A stretch of 64,000 bases of DNA from Acidovorax radicis (GCF_020510705.1 NZ_CP075184.1:744001-808000); one strand, 5' to 3'. Shown: positions 44,194 to 54,664, counted from the first letter of the stretch. Notes: generated by a model not told the origin, from the letters alone. Numbers and translations are program-made.

Positions 44194-44228
44194 AGGCTGG
44201 CGCGTTCCTTTGCCTGCTTGTTCATTCC

Positions 44229-44259
44229 TGCAAATTGATCGCCAGCTGATCAATTTGCA
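44229..44259. repeat. Inverted repeat after the BKACE gene
   Basis: TGCAAATTGATC and GATCAATTTGCA, perfect 12-base arms around GCCAGCT, with partial extension outwards (ATTCC/GGAT). It lies 35 bases after the operon stop. There is no T tract. It could be a factor-independent end point, an operator or an integration scar. Confidence 0.6.
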
Positions 44260-44287
44260 AGGATGAGATCGGGTTATGGCGTCTTAG

Positions 44288-44316
44288 GTCGGGTCAGCCG
44301 AATGGCGTAAGCCGAC
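44288..44316. repeat. REP-like small imperfect palindrome
   Basis: GTCGG-GTCA-GCC-GAAT-GGC-GTAAG-CCGAC forms a short stem-loop and resembles the TCGGGTTAGCCGAA-type extragenic palindromes common in proteobacteria. The rest of 44194-44375 contains no gene. Confidence 0.5.
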
Positions 44317-45222
44317 ACTCCTGCCCCGGGATGGAGCGGCGTAGGGATACGCTGTGTTAAACCGATCTACGGAGATTATCGGCGGTTACTGCTCTCTATA
44401 GCCCTTATTCCTTCCATGTATGAACCGAGAATTCCGTATTGATCAAGCAGCCGGAACGAGTTTTTCTGAGCAGCATTTTGCCGGTGTGAGTCGTCAATCA
44501 AACACCATGAGCAATGGGTTCGATCTGCTTTGATTGGCTCGCTACAAGTACGGCAGGTAGCAGCAACTGGTGAGAGCTTTTCGTCACAGAACGCAAATTT
44601 CTGTCCCGACGGAGAGTCGAAGTGCGGGATCCCTGTGCTTCTTCCAATGCGCATTCGAAAAAACCCGCAGCTGTTTTTAACGGCCTCTTTTTGTAGTTGG
44701 TTGACCAAGTCGTCTTTCGCACGCGGACCGCAAATGATGGACTTCACATATGAAGTCGGAACATCGAGAAGAGTCAGTCCATCTAGCTTTCGTACATCGG
44801 CTTCATCGATGATCATGCGTCGCTCTTTTTCATATGCCCAACAGGATTGTTTGGTGTAGTAGGCGGCACTAAAAACTGAGCGTCTTAGAAAGTGCATGTA
44901 GCGAAATTTCCCTATTGCATAGGCTCTATAGAGATTTTCTGCGACGGCAGCGCTTGGTTCATCTTGGTAGTCAACGTCGCCGAAGCCACTACTGGGAAAG
45001 ATTTTTGAGAGGCGTTGTTCATCAATCTCAAGAACGAATCCTTGGAGATTACTTGCATAGTGTGCCCACATTGGGGGGACCGCAGGGGAACGGGAGAAGC
45101 AGGTAGTGGGTAGTTGGGGAATTTCCCCCACGACGTCACCGTAGAAGGCGATCAACTCTGGTCTCGCCGTGAAATCCATTGTGAGAAAAAGCTCATAGGG
45201 ATCGTTGAACTCAGATGGGTAT

Positions 45223-46610
45223 GAGCCTGTCAGAAGTTTTGTGTGTGAGGCATAGCATGTCAACAAGGAGCATGAATGCCACGCAAGACGAAGACAACCG
45301 CAGCAGCGGACAAGGCGGCGCAGCCACAATTCTCAGCCGTAGCGCTTGAGCAACTGATCCCCGGGCCGGTGACGCCAGCCGAGCTTGAGGGCATCTTCCA
45401 GCAGTTCAAGAGGTCGTATTGGAGCGCGCACTGGGCGCCGAGATGAGTCACCACCTGGGCTACGCGCCCGGTCAGGCCAAACCCGAAGGGGCTGCCACCA
45501 ATCACCGCAATGGCAAGAGCGCCAAGACCGTTCTCACCGACGTCGGCGCTTTGCGCATCGACGTCCCCCGCGATCGCGAGGGCACCTTCGAGCCGCAACT
45601 CATTGGCAAGCATGAGCGCCGCTTTACGGGCTTTGATGACAAGATCATCGCCATGTACGCGCGCGGCATGACGGTGCGCGAGATCCAGGGCTTTCTTTCC
45701 GAGATGTACTCGGTGGACGTCTCGCCCGACCTCATCAGCAGCGTCACCGACGCCGTGATGAGCGAGGTCACGGCCTGGCAGAGTCGCCCGCTGGAGTCGA
45801 TGTACCCGGTCGTGTTCTTTGACGCGCTGCGGGTCAAGATCCGCGAGGAAGCCGTGGTGCGCTCCAAGGCCGTTTATCTGGCCCTGGGCGTGCTGCCCGA
45901 TGGCAGCCGCGATATCCTGGGCATCTGGATCGAGAACACCGAGGGAGCCAAGTTCTGGATGAAGGTCTTCAACGACCTGAAGACGCGCGGGGTCCATGAC
46001 ATCCTGATCGCCGTCACCGACGGGCTCAAGGGCATGCCAGAGGCGCTGGGCGCAGTGTTCCCGGCCACTACGCTGCAGACCTGTATCGTGCACCTGATCC
46101 GGGGCAGCCTGGACTTTGCGTCATGGAAGGACCGCAAGAGCCTGGCCACGGCCATCAAACCGATCTACACGGCGGTGAGCGCCGAGGCCGCTGAGGCCGA
46201 GTTGACTGCGTTTGAAGCCGGGCCCTGGGGCCAGAAGTTCCCCACTGTCGTGGGCGCCTGGCGCAGGGTCTGGGACAAGGTCATACCGTTCTTTGCCTTC
46301 CCGCCCGAGGTGCGCCGCGTGATCTACACGACCAACGCGATTGAGAGCGTGAATGCGAGGCTGCGCAAGATCATCAAAACCCGAGGGCACTTCCCCAGTG
46401 ACGATGCAGCCACCAAGCTAATCTGGCTGGCACTGCGCAACATCGCCGAAGACTGGGGGCGGGCAGCCAACAACTGGAAGTCAGCGATGAACCAATTTGC
46501 GATCCTCTACGAGGACCGGTTCACGAAATCGAGCACGTAAGATACTCATTCACCTTCACAATATCGGTGAAGGTTCAGCGAGCCTCACACACGGAAACTC
46601 GGACAGGCCC
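45223..46610 (+). mobile_element. IS256-family insertion sequence (1388 bp)
   Basis: Imperfect terminal inverted repeats lie at 45223-45251 (GAGCCTGTCAGAAG...GTGTGTGAGGC) and 46582-46610 (GCCTCACACACGG...GGACAGGCCC). The element is flanked by a perfect 8-bp target duplication ATGGGTAT at 45215-45222 and 46611-46618; 8 bp is the usual IS256-family duplication. The single transposase gene fills most of it. Confidence 0.92.
45276..46540 (+). pseudogene. IS256-family transposase with a frameshift near the N-terminus
   Basis: Mutator-type transposase with the DDE pattern: PVVFFDALRVKIREEAVV (first Asp), IAVTDGLKGMPEAL (second Asp), TTNAIESVNARLRKIIKTRGHFPSD (Glu). The start ATG at 45276 has GGAG 6 bases upstream and codes for MPRKTKTTAAADKAAQ up to FQQFK, but then runs into a stop at 45444. 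From about 45410 the rest continues in another frame as EVVLERALGAEMSHH. One missing base around 45408-45412 (probably AAGGAGG reduced to AAGAGG) would restore a 421-residue product, the expected size. A shortened protein could start at TTG 45419 or ATG 45443, but without the N-terminal region. Confidence 0.85.
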
Positions 46611-46700
46611 ATGGGTATCCGCATTTGAGCGTCACAAATCCAGGTGAGCGGAATACTTTATCTACACTTTCAGGTCCAGCATATTTGTAGAGACTTCTAG

Positions 46701-47878
46701 GGAAGCTCTTCACAAATCGGTTCTGGCTGTGCCGTAGCGATGCCCGAACTAAAACAGCGCCCGCGTTGGGTCATTGGGCACTCCCGGCAGGCGCTGCGCG
46801 AGGGCCATTGCCCGGTTTCGCGGGGCATTAAGCCCCCTGCACGCGCACCTGCCCCATGCAGGCCAGCAACTTGTGCCTTGCCATCCACAGATTGCCCAGC
46901 GCAAACAGCGTGACGATCTGCGCCGTGTTCTTCATGAGCCCCCGGTAGCGCACCTTCACGTACCCGAACTGCTGCTTGAGCACCCGAAACGGGTGCTCCA
47001 CCTTGGCCCGGATGCTGGCCTTGGTGCGTTCAAGTTGGTCGATCAGCGCATCCACAGGCTTGTTTTTGTCCAAAGCCCGGCGCAACCCCGGGCGCATGGC
47101 TACATGCCAGCGCACGTTCTTGTTGGCATCGGGCCGCTTGTCCACTCCTTGGTAGCCCGCATCGCCAAAGGCATCCGTTTCTTGCCCGTGCAGCAGGCTG
47201 TTGGCTTCTATCACGTCGTTCACATTGCCACTGGTGCCGCGCACGCTGTGCACCAGGCCTGAATCCGCATCCACGCCAATGTGAGCCTTCATGCCAAAGT
47301 ACCACTCGTTGCCCTTCTTGCTTTGATGCATCTCGGGGTCTCGTGCCTTGCCTTCATTCTTGGTGGACGTCGGCGCCGCAATCAGCGTGGCATCCACCAC
47401 CGTGCCTGCTTTGAGTTGCAGCCCTTTGGCTTGCAGCAGGGCATTGACCGTAGCGAGGATCTGATCGGCCAGTTTGTGGCGCTCCAGCAGATGCCGAAAA
47501 CGCAGGATGCTCGATTCACTGGGAATGTGTTCGTCCCAGTGAGACAGGTCGGCAAAGTCCCGAAAGGCTGGCACGTCGTGCAGTGCTTCTTCCATGGCTG
47601 GGTCGCTAAGCTTGAACCACTGCTGCATAAAGTGGATGCGCAGCAGGGTCTGCACTGCAAAGGGCTGCTGGCCCCGGCGTCCGATCTCTGGGGCGTAGGG
47701 CTCAATGAGCGAGACCAACTCGGCCCAGGGCACCACCAACTCCATCGCATCAAGGAACTCGCGCTTGCGTGTGCGCTTGATGGTATTGCTCAGGCCCAGG
47801 CTGCTTTGCTTCATGCGCTTATTGTCTGGGCTTCAGGCCTGTTCAATCACATCTCACAGGGATTCGTGCAGAGAATCC
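46701..47878 (-). mobile_element. IS5-family insertion sequence (1178 bp)
   Basis: Ends GGAAGCTCTTCACAAATC (46701 onward) and the inverse of GGATTCTCTGCACGAATC (to 47878) form imperfect terminal inverted repeats, and CTAG flanks both sides (46697-46700 and 47879-47882), a target preference typical of IS5-group elements. The transposase is intact, so the element may still be active. It lies in the same DUF2971 gene as the IS256 element, about 82 bases away. Confidence 0.9.
46828..47814 (-). CDS. IS5-family transposase
   Basis: A 328-residue DDE transposase of IS5-group type. N-terminal LSNTIKRTRKREFLDAMELVVPWAELVSLIEPYAP and GRRGQQPFAVQTLLRIHFMQQWFKLSDPAMEEALHDV match the DUF772-type DNA-binding region. 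Catalytic residues: GTVVDATLI (Asp), DAFGDAGYQGVDKR (Asp), and RAKVEHPFRVLKQQFGY (Glu). The frame is uninterrupted and length is normal, with about 64 bases to one end of the element and 127 to the other. Confidence 0.94.
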   Translation of the reverse strand: MKQSSLGLSNTIKRTRKREFLDAMELVVPWAELVSLIEPYAPEIGRRGQQPFAVQTLLRIHFMQQWFKLSDPAMEEALHDVPAFRDFADLSHWDEHIPSESSILRFRHLLERHKLADQILATVNALLQAKGLQLKAGTVVDATLIAAPTSTKNEGKARDPEMHQSKKGNEWYFGMKAHIGVDADSGLVHSVRGTSGNVNDVIEANSLLHGQETDAFGDAGYQGVDKRPDANKNVRWHVAMRPGLRRALDKNKPVDALIDQLERTKASIRAKVEHPFRVLKQQFGYVKVRYRGLMKNTAQIVTLFALGNLWMARHKLLACMGQVRVQGA

Positions 47879-48046
47879 CTAGTGTTATCTAGCACGAGCT
47901 CTGGTGCATCATCTGTGACAGCTTCGCGTCGCTCTCTTTTTATCCGCGATTTTTTTCCCATTCCGATCTCCGCTGTGACTTTTCTCTGCTAGTGTGCCAG
48001 TGGATCGGCTACGCCAATTCTGTTCTTTCATAGCGGAGGCTTTGAT

Positions 48047-50218
48047 TTAGTAAATCGGCCGAGGCGCTTCAATCAAAGCCTGCGCCTTCACATCCAGCGC
48101 AAACCCGGTCCCGTGCTTGGCCGCCAGTTCATCAGCACGCTTGAGGAACGTCTCAACACCCGTTCCGTAGATGAACTGCATCGCCCCTCCCGTCCACGCC
48201 GGAAACCCAATCCCAAAAATCGACCCAATGTTCGCGTCATGCACGCTGGTCAGCACGCCCTCGGCCAGACAGCGCGCGGTTTCGATGGCCTGGCGGTAGA
48301 GCAAACGGTCCTGAATCTCCTGCGCGCTCCACTCCGCGTCGGGCTTCTCGAACAGAGGCTTCAACTCCGGTCACAGGTGCTTCTTGGCGCCTGCGGGGTA
48401 GTCGTAAAAGCCGCCGCCACCGACGCGGCCGGGGCGCTTTAGTTCCTTGACCATGCGTTCCACCAGCAGCTCGCCAGGTGTGGCGGTGTAGGTCTTGCCT
48501 TCGGCCGCATAGTCCGCGCGGGTCTGGTCCAGCACGTGCACGCTCAGGGTCAGCGCGGTTTCGTCCAGCACGGCCAGCGGGCCCACGGGCAGGCCGGCCT
48601 GCATGGCGGCGTTTTCAATCGCGGCGGCGGGGATGCCTTCGCCCAGCATGGCGGCGCCTTCCATCACAAAGGTGCCGAAGGTGCGGCTGGTGTAGAAGCC
48701 GCGTGAGTCGTTGACCACGATGGGCACTTTGCCCAGGGCCTGCACGTAGTCGAACGCGCGGGCCACGGTTTCGTCATCGGTCCGCTTGCCCCGGATGATC
48801 TCCACCAGCTTCATCTTGTCCACGGGGCTGAAGAAGTGGATGCCGACAAACTTCTCAGGCCGGCTGCTGGCCGTGGCCAGGCCGCTGATGGGCAGGGTGG
48901 AGGTGTTGCTGGCAAAGAAGCCGCCGGGTGCCAATTGCGGCTCGGCTTCTTGTGTGACCTTGGCTTTCAGGTCGCGGCTTTCAAACACGGCTTCTATGAT
49001 GAGGTCGCAGCCCGCCAGGTCGGCCGCGCTGGCGGTGGGCGTGATGCGCGAGAGCAGCGCTTGCTGCGCCTCGGCCGTCATGCGGCCCTTGTCCACGCGG
49101 GCCTGGGTGAGCTTGGCGCTGTAGGCCTTGCCGGCCTCGGCCTTCTCCGCGCTCACGTCCTTGAGCACGGTGGCGATGCCCCGGCTGGCCTGGGCCCAGG
49201 CAATGCCTGCGCCCATCATGCCGGCGCCCAGGATGCCGACCTTTTGGGGCTTGTAGCGCGGGGCCGAGCCAGGGCGTGACTTGCCGCTCTTGATCGCGTT
49301 CATGTCGAAGAAGAACGTGTTGATCATGTTGCGCGCCACGGGGCCGGTCATCAGGCGGGCGAGGTAGCGGCTTTCGATGCGCAGGGCGGTGTCGTAGTCC
49401 ACCATCGCGCCTTCGACCATGGCGGCGAGGGCCGCCTCGGGCGCGGGGTAGCGGCCGCGCGTGGTCTTCTTGAGCATGGCGGGCGCGACGGTGAGGGCGC
49501 CTGCAATCTTGGGGCTGGCGGGTGTGCCGCCGGGCATTTTGTAATTCTTGTCGTCCCACGGCTGCACGGCGTGCGGGTGGGTGGCGATGTGGGCCAGGGC
49601 GGCGGGCAGCAGCTGATCGCGCGTGGCCACCAGCTCGTGCACCAGTTGCAGCTCCAGCGCTTCGGCGGGGTTGAAGAGCTTGCCTTCCAGCAGGTAGGGC
49701 TGCGCGCCGATCAGGCCCAGCAGGCGCGTCATCTTGGTCACGCCGGTGGCGCCGGGCATCAGGCCCAGCGTGACCTCGGGCAGACCGAACTGGATCTTGG
49801 GGTCGGCCACAGCAATGCGGTAGTGGGCGACCAGGGCTACCTCCCACCCGCCGCCCAGCGCCGCGCTGTTGAGGCAGGCCACCACGGGGATGCCCAGGGT
49901 TTCGAGCGTGCGGAAGTGCTTCTTCATGCGCTCGATTTCGCCAAACGCGTTGGGCGCATCGGCGGGTGCGAGGCGCATGGTGGCCTTGAGGTCGGCACCG
50001 GCAAAGAAGCTGGTCTTGGCGGATGCGAGCACGATGCCTTTGAGCGCAGTGCCCAGGCGTTCGCGGTCGCCAAGCACCTGGGCCGTGACCTCGCCCAGCT
50101 CTTGCTGCCACTGGCGGCACATGGTGTTGACAGGGGAGTTGGTTTCGTCAAACGTGATGACGGCGACCTGGCCTTCGGTGCCCTGGGCGGGGATGAGTTC
50201 GTAGCGGATGGTTTGCAT
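48047..50218 (-). pseudogene. fadB: FadB-type multifunctional enoyl-CoA hydratase/3-hydroxyacyl-CoA dehydrogenase with internal stop
   Basis: The reading frame would code for 723 residues: N-terminal crotonase (FFAGADLKATM, ALGGGWEVALVAHYRIAVADPKIQFGLPEVTLGLMPGATG) and then the dehydrogenase (VGILGAGMMGAGIAWAQASRG, IIEAVFESRDLKAKV, NTSTLPIS, FVGIHFFSPVDKMKLVEIIRG). A TGA at 48373-48371 (codon 616, context CAC CTG TGA CCG GAG) interrupts the last dehydrogenase domain; the same frame continues without shift as PELKPLFEKPDAEW to IEAPRPIY. A Trp codon TGG is the likely ancestor. The truncated 615-residue product lacks the C-terminal 107 residues and may be inactive. The thiolase gene lies 22 bases upstream, a fadAB-type pair. 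Confidence 0.85.
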
Positions 50219-50240
50219 GATGTTCTTGTCTCCTGCCCGT

Positions 50241-51446
<1,206 letters not shown>

Positions 51447-51592
51447 GAATGGTCTCCGGTGGTTTCTCTAAACTTCAAGCAGATGGGGCGGTGAAGCCGC
51501 TGGGCTGGCTCACGCCACTACAAGGTGCTTTCTGACGCGGGTGCAGTGGTTTTTGCACTATCGTTCGGCGGTTGCTATCTACATTTCTGGCC

Positions 51593-51895
51593 ATGGAACG
51601 AAATACATCTTCTGCATTGCAGCGCATGGCGCGCAGCGCTATCGAATACGACGACACGCGCGAAGGGTTTGCGCTGGAGCACCATGTCGTGCTGGCAGCA
51701 TCCAGTGCGCTGGCGGTGGCGGCCTTCATGGCGCCCAGCCGCAGCGCGGCGGCCATCCGCGGCATTGGCGCAGGCTTGCTGCTGATGCGCGCGCTGAGCG
51801 GCAGCCAGGGTGTGCGCTCCTGGCTGAATGTCACCGACCGCCGCCCCGGTGCACCGCTGAGCCCCGAGGAAGCCCGCGCCGCCTGGTATCTGTGA
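51593..51895 (+). CDS. Small hypothetical protein with hydrophobic segment
   Basis: A 100-residue open frame: MERNTSSALQRMARSAIEYDDTREGFALEHH, then hydrophobic VVLAASSALAVAAFMAPS, GIGAGLLLMRALSGSQG and a polar tail rich in Arg and Glu. I do not recognise it. Two short hydrophobic stretches could be membrane helices. It is the only plus-strand gene between minus-strand catabolic genes, and the frame has a codon composition like coding DNA, but no ribosome-binding site is obvious. Confidence 0.5.
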   Translation: MERNTSSALQRMARSAIEYDDTREGFALEHHVVLAASSALAVAAFMAPSRSAAAIRGIGAGLLLMRALSGSQGVRSWLNVTDRRPGAPLSPEEARAAWYL

Positions 51896-51991
51896 CGGCG
51901 TTTGGCGTCCATCGCGGCGCTAGCCGTGGCGCTGTTCATGGCACCATCCATCGCGTGGGGCATGGCACTGTGCATGGCACCTTTCATGGCG

Positions 51992-53155
51992 CTATTTGCC
52001 CAGGCCCATGGCGCGCGCAATCACTTCTTTCATGATCTCGTTGGTGCCGCCGTAAATGCGCTGCACGCGTGCATCGGCGTAGGCGCGGGTGATGGGGTAT
52101 TCCCACATATAGCCGTAGCCGCCAAACAGCTGCACGCACTCGTCCATCACCTTGCACTGCAGGTCGGTCGTCCAGTACTTGGCCATGCTGGCGGTCTGGG
52201 TGTCGAGCTGGTCGCGCACGATCAGCTCGCAGCATTTGTCCACGAACACGCGGGCCACCTGCACCTGCGTTTGCAGCTCGGCCAGGGTGTGGCGGGTGTT
52301 CTGGAAGGCAGCCACGCTCTGGCCGAAGACCTTGCGCTGCTTGACGTAGTCCACCGTCCAGTCGATGGCGGCCTGGGCGGCGGCCACGGCGGTGATGGCG
52401 ATCTGCAGGCGCTCCCAGGGCAGTTGTTCCATTAGGCAGATGAAGCCGCGTCCTTCCATTGCGGGGCCGCCCAGCAGGTTGGCGGCGGGTACTTTCACGT
52501 CAGTGAAGAACAGCTCGGAGGTGTCCTGCGCCTTCATGCCCATCTTTTTGAGGCGCTGGCCTTTTTCAAAGCCGGGCATGCCACGCTCCACCAGGAAGAG
52601 GCTGGTGCCCTTGGCGCCAGCAGCCGGGTCGGTCTTGGCGACCACGATCACCAGGTCGGCATGCCAGCCGTTGGTGATGAAGGTCTTGCTGCCGTTGAGC
52701 ACGTAGTGCGAACCGTCCGCACTCTTGATGGCCGTGGTCTTGATGCCCTGCAAGTCGCTGCCCGCAGCGGGCTCGCTCATGGCGATGGCGCCCACTACTG
52801 AGCCGCTGGCCATCTGCGGCAGGTACTCTTGCTTTTGCTCTTCGGTGCCGTAGTGCAGGATGTACGGCGCCACGATCTCGCTGTGCAGGCCAAAGCCGAT
52901 GCCTGTGGTGCCCGCGCGTGCCAGCTCTTCCATCTGTGCCACCGAATACAGCTTGTCGGCCCCGGCGCCGCCGTATTCCTCAGGCAGGCTCATGCACAGA
53001 AAACCGTTGGCACCCGCCTGGCTCCACACCTCGCGCGCCACGTAGCCCTGGTCTTCCCAGGCGGCGTGGTGGGGCGTCACTTCTTTCTCGATGAAGCGGC
53101 GAAAGCTGTCGGCAAAGGCCTGGTGGTCGGGCTGAAAGAGGGTGCGTTCGATCAT
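51992..53155 (-). CDS. Acyl-CoA dehydrogenase
   Basis: A 387-residue acyl-CoA dehydrogenase: IERTLFQPDHQAFADSFRRFIEKEVTPHHAAWEDQGYV at the N-terminus, GAIAMSEPAAGSDLQGIKTTAIKSADGSHYVLNGSKTFITNGWHADLV, KKMGMKAQDTSELFFTDVKVPAANLLG, and VQLFGGYGYMWEYPITRAYADARVQRIYGGTNEIMKEVIARAMG (catalytic-base region). The start at 53155 matches the family N-terminus; a longer frame to 53200 would run through the palindrome at 53164-53193, and neither has a strong ribosome-binding site. That palindrome matches the second TetR gene's own operator, so it is probably a member of that regulon. Confidence 0.93.
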   Translation of the reverse strand: MIERTLFQPDHQAFADSFRRFIEKEVTPHHAAWEDQGYVAREVWSQAGANGFLCMSLPEEYGGAGADKLYSVAQMEELARAGTTGIGFGLHSEIVAPYILHYGTEEQKQEYLPQMASGSVVGAIAMSEPAAGSDLQGIKTTAIKSADGSHYVLNGSKTFITNGWHADLVIVVAKTDPAAGAKGTSLFLVERGMPGFEKGQRLKKMGMKAQDTSELFFTDVKVPAANLLGGPAMEGRGFICLMEQLPWERLQIAITAVAAAQAAIDWTVDYVKQRKVFGQSVAAFQNTRHTLAELQTQVQVARVFVDKCCELIVRDQLDTQTASMAKYWTTDLQCKVMDECVQLFGGYGYMWEYPITRAYADARVQRIYGGTNEIMKEVIARAMGLGK

Positions 53156-53163
53156 GGTGGGGT

Positions 53164-53193
53164 ATTTATAAAAAGCAGATGCTTTGTTAAATT
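53164..53193. promoter_or_regulatory. 30-bp palindrome upstream of an acyl-CoA dehydrogenase (site B)
   Basis: ATTTATAAA-AAGCA, spacer GA, TGCTT-TGTTAAATT: inner arms are perfect and AT-rich flanks are conserved relative to sites A (33521) and C (60174). It lies just before the start codon of the minus-strand dehydrogenase at 53155. Confidence 0.7.
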
Positions 53194-53276
53194 CTGCCAT
53201 GCAAGTGGGTGTTGTGCATCTCCTCGCAAACGAGAAGGCCGCCCGGGGGCGGCCTGTTGCGAGCGCCAGGACTTAT

Positions 53277-54443
53277 TCAGGGCTTTACATAGTCAGAAAC
53301 AACCTTCCACTTGCCGTCCTGAATCTGCGACAGCCGTGACAGATCGCTACCCAGCCGTTTGGTGGGGCTGAAGGTGGCTTCCGAGCTGCCGAACATGTCT
53401 GTCGGTATCACCATGGTGTCCATGGCCTTGATGAAGGTGTCGGTGGTCAGGTTGGGGCCTGCCTTCTGCGCGGCCCGGATAAATGCGTCCACCGCGCTGT
53501 AGCCATACACGGAGAACACCGTGGGGTCTTCGTTGAACTTGGTTTTGTATTTGTTGGCCCAGAAGCGGATGGGTTGCGATGACTCATCGAGATAGGGGTG
53601 TTGCACCGTCATGGTGGCGTACAGGCCGTCCATGGGCTTGCCACCCAGCTTGTGGATGAGGTCGGTATAGGCCGCGCTGGAGCCCAGGAAGGTGGGGTTG
53701 AAGCCCGTCTTGCGCGCCTCGCCAATGGTGCCGATGGTCTCGCGGATGATGGTTCCGAGCACCACGAAGTCGCATCCGGCCGCCTTCATCTTGGCCACTT
53801 GCGATGAGAAGTCGGTTGCGCCGCGTTTGAACGATGTCTTTTCGGCATATTCCATGCCCATGGCTTTGAGCGCCGCTTCACCGCCGCGTTCTACTTCCAG
53901 GCCAAACTCGTCGTCCTGGTAGATGGTGCAGATCTTCTTGGCGCTCTTTTCTTTGGCGAGCTTGGGCAGGGCCAGGCGGATCTGGTCGTAGTAGGTGGCG
54001 GCAAACGAGTACTTGAGCTTGTGGAAGGGCTCGTACATCTCGCGCGCGGCCGTCACCGGGAAGAAGTTGATCACGTTCTTGCTGAACTGCACGGGCATGG
54101 CCGCCAGGTTTTGCGCCGTGCCGATGTGCGCGATCATCATGAAGATCTTGTCCTGGTTCACGAGCTTCTGCGCGGCCAGCACGGCTTTCTTGGGGTCGTA
54201 GCCCGAGTCTTCCACCTTCAGGTCAAGCTTGCGGCCGTTGACACCGCCTTGCTCATTGGCCTCGTCCACGCGCAGCATCATGCCCAGCCGCACCTGCTTG
54301 CCAAAGCCCGCCAGCGGGCCCGACAGATCCTGGATGGAACCCAGCGTGATGGTGTCCTTGCTTACGCCCTGGCTGGGCTGCGCCTGCGCGTAGGCGCCGG
54401 ACACAGTCACGAGGGCCAGCGCGGCGATGTGATGAAACTTCAT
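53277..54443 (-). CDS. livK: Liv-type ABC transporter substrate-binding protein
   Basis: A 388-residue periplasmic binding protein of the type I fold. Signal peptide MKFHHIAALALVTVSGAYAQA, then ITLGSIQDLSGPLAGFGKQVRLGMMLRVDEANEQGGVNGRKLDLKVEDSGYDP, ILVDQKIFMMIAHIGT-type ligand core (QDKIFMMIAHIGTAQNL) and GFNPTFLGSSAAYTDLIHKLGG. These are characteristic of the branched-chain amino-acid/aromatic acid receptor family, which also binds many carboxylates. RBS AAGGAGA precedes the ATG at 54443. A TetR-type palindrome (54475-54488) lies upstream. The gene has its own promoter region, separate from the livHMGF operon behind it. The symbol reflects the family, not substrate. Confidence 0.9.
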   Translation of the reverse strand: MKFHHIAALALVTVSGAYAQAQPSQGVSKDTITLGSIQDLSGPLAGFGKQVRLGMMLRVDEANEQGGVNGRKLDLKVEDSGYDPKKAVLAAQKLVNQDKIFMMIAHIGTAQNLAAMPVQFSKNVINFFPVTAAREMYEPFHKLKYSFAATYYDQIRLALPKLAKEKSAKKICTIYQDDEFGLEVERGGEAALKAMGMEYAEKTSFKRGATDFSSQVAKMKAAGCDFVVLGTIIRETIGTIGEARKTGFNPTFLGSSAAYTDLIHKLGGKPMDGLYATMTVQHPYLDESSQPIRFWANKYKTKFNEDPTVFSVYGYSAVDAFIRAAQKAGPNLTTDTFIKAMDTMVIPTDMFGSSEATFSPTKRLGSDLSRLSQIQDGKWKVVSDYVKP

Positions 54444-54474
54444 GACACGTCTCCTTCGGTTGGATCGAAACAAA

Positions 54475-54488
54475 AACGATCGCTCGTT
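54475..54488. promoter_or_regulatory. TetR-type palindrome upstream of the binding-protein gene
   Basis: AACGATCGCTCGTT, an imperfect palindrome (one non-symmetric pair near the centre), 31 bases before the substrate-binding protein start. Read on the minus strand it is AACGAGCGATCGTT followed by TTTGTTT, which matches AACGAACGTTCGTT plus TTTATTT at 22262. Both fit AACGA-N-CG-N-TCGTT. Confidence 0.62.
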
Positions 54489-54563
54489 ATAGAACGATGC
54501 CCAGGGTGGGGCACCAGCACTTTCCCTATCTCGGATCGGGCGCTGGCTTGCGGCGTGCCTTGG

Positions 54564-54656
54564 CTTCGACAGGTTCAGCCCGAACGGTTTGTGGGGTGCG
54601 AACCCGCACCAAAACCGAGCCCTCCCCCCCATCTGTTCAGCCTGTGCCTGTCGAAG
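54564..54656. repeat. CTTCGACAGG-type dispersed inverted repeat
   Basis: CTTCGACAGG (54564-54573), followed by TTCAGCCCGAACGG, and the inverted CCTGTCGAAG (54647-54656). This is the widespread cttcgacaggctcagcccgaacgg-type extragenic repeat; a related copy is at about 32660-32685. It lies between the ligase stop and the binding-protein promoter. Confidence 0.6.
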
Positions 54657-54664
54657 GCCCGCCC

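Larger units (their letters stand above)
44376..47961 (-). pseudogene. DUF2971 gene disrupted by two insertion sequences
   Basis: The 3' part (45222 down to the stop at 44376) encodes a DUF2971 protein body: PSEFNDPYELFLTMDF, CFSRSPAVPPMWAHYASNLQGFVLEI, and a C-terminal zinc-ribbon-like CRTCSEPIKADRTHCSWC. Its 5' part is missing at the IS256 element, but the missing codons are found between the two elements (46700-46619) and beyond the second (47961-47883). Removing both elements and one copy of each target duplication gives a continuous 1008-base frame: start ATG at 47961 with GGAG six bases upstream, MGKKSRIKRERREAV..., then SLYKYAGPESVDKVF and GYPSEFNDPYE. The joined product would be 335 residues. 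DUF2971 function is not known. A residual open frame from 45329 reads through the IS end and is unlikely to be native. Confidence 0.88.

Noticed and set aside
41227-44253. A 1008-codon minus-strand open frame
   Set aside because: It is antisense to three recognised catabolic genes and lacks motifs; long antisense frames are expected in GC-rich DNA.
45276-45446. Programmed frameshift in the IS256 transposase
   Set aside because: No slippery heptamer or downstream pseudoknot is visible, and IS256-type transposases are normally one frame; a lost base is simpler.
48047-48364. A separate small gene starting MKPLFEKP
   Set aside because: It is the same frame as the interrupted fadB and encodes the C-terminus of that enzyme, starting from an internal TTG.
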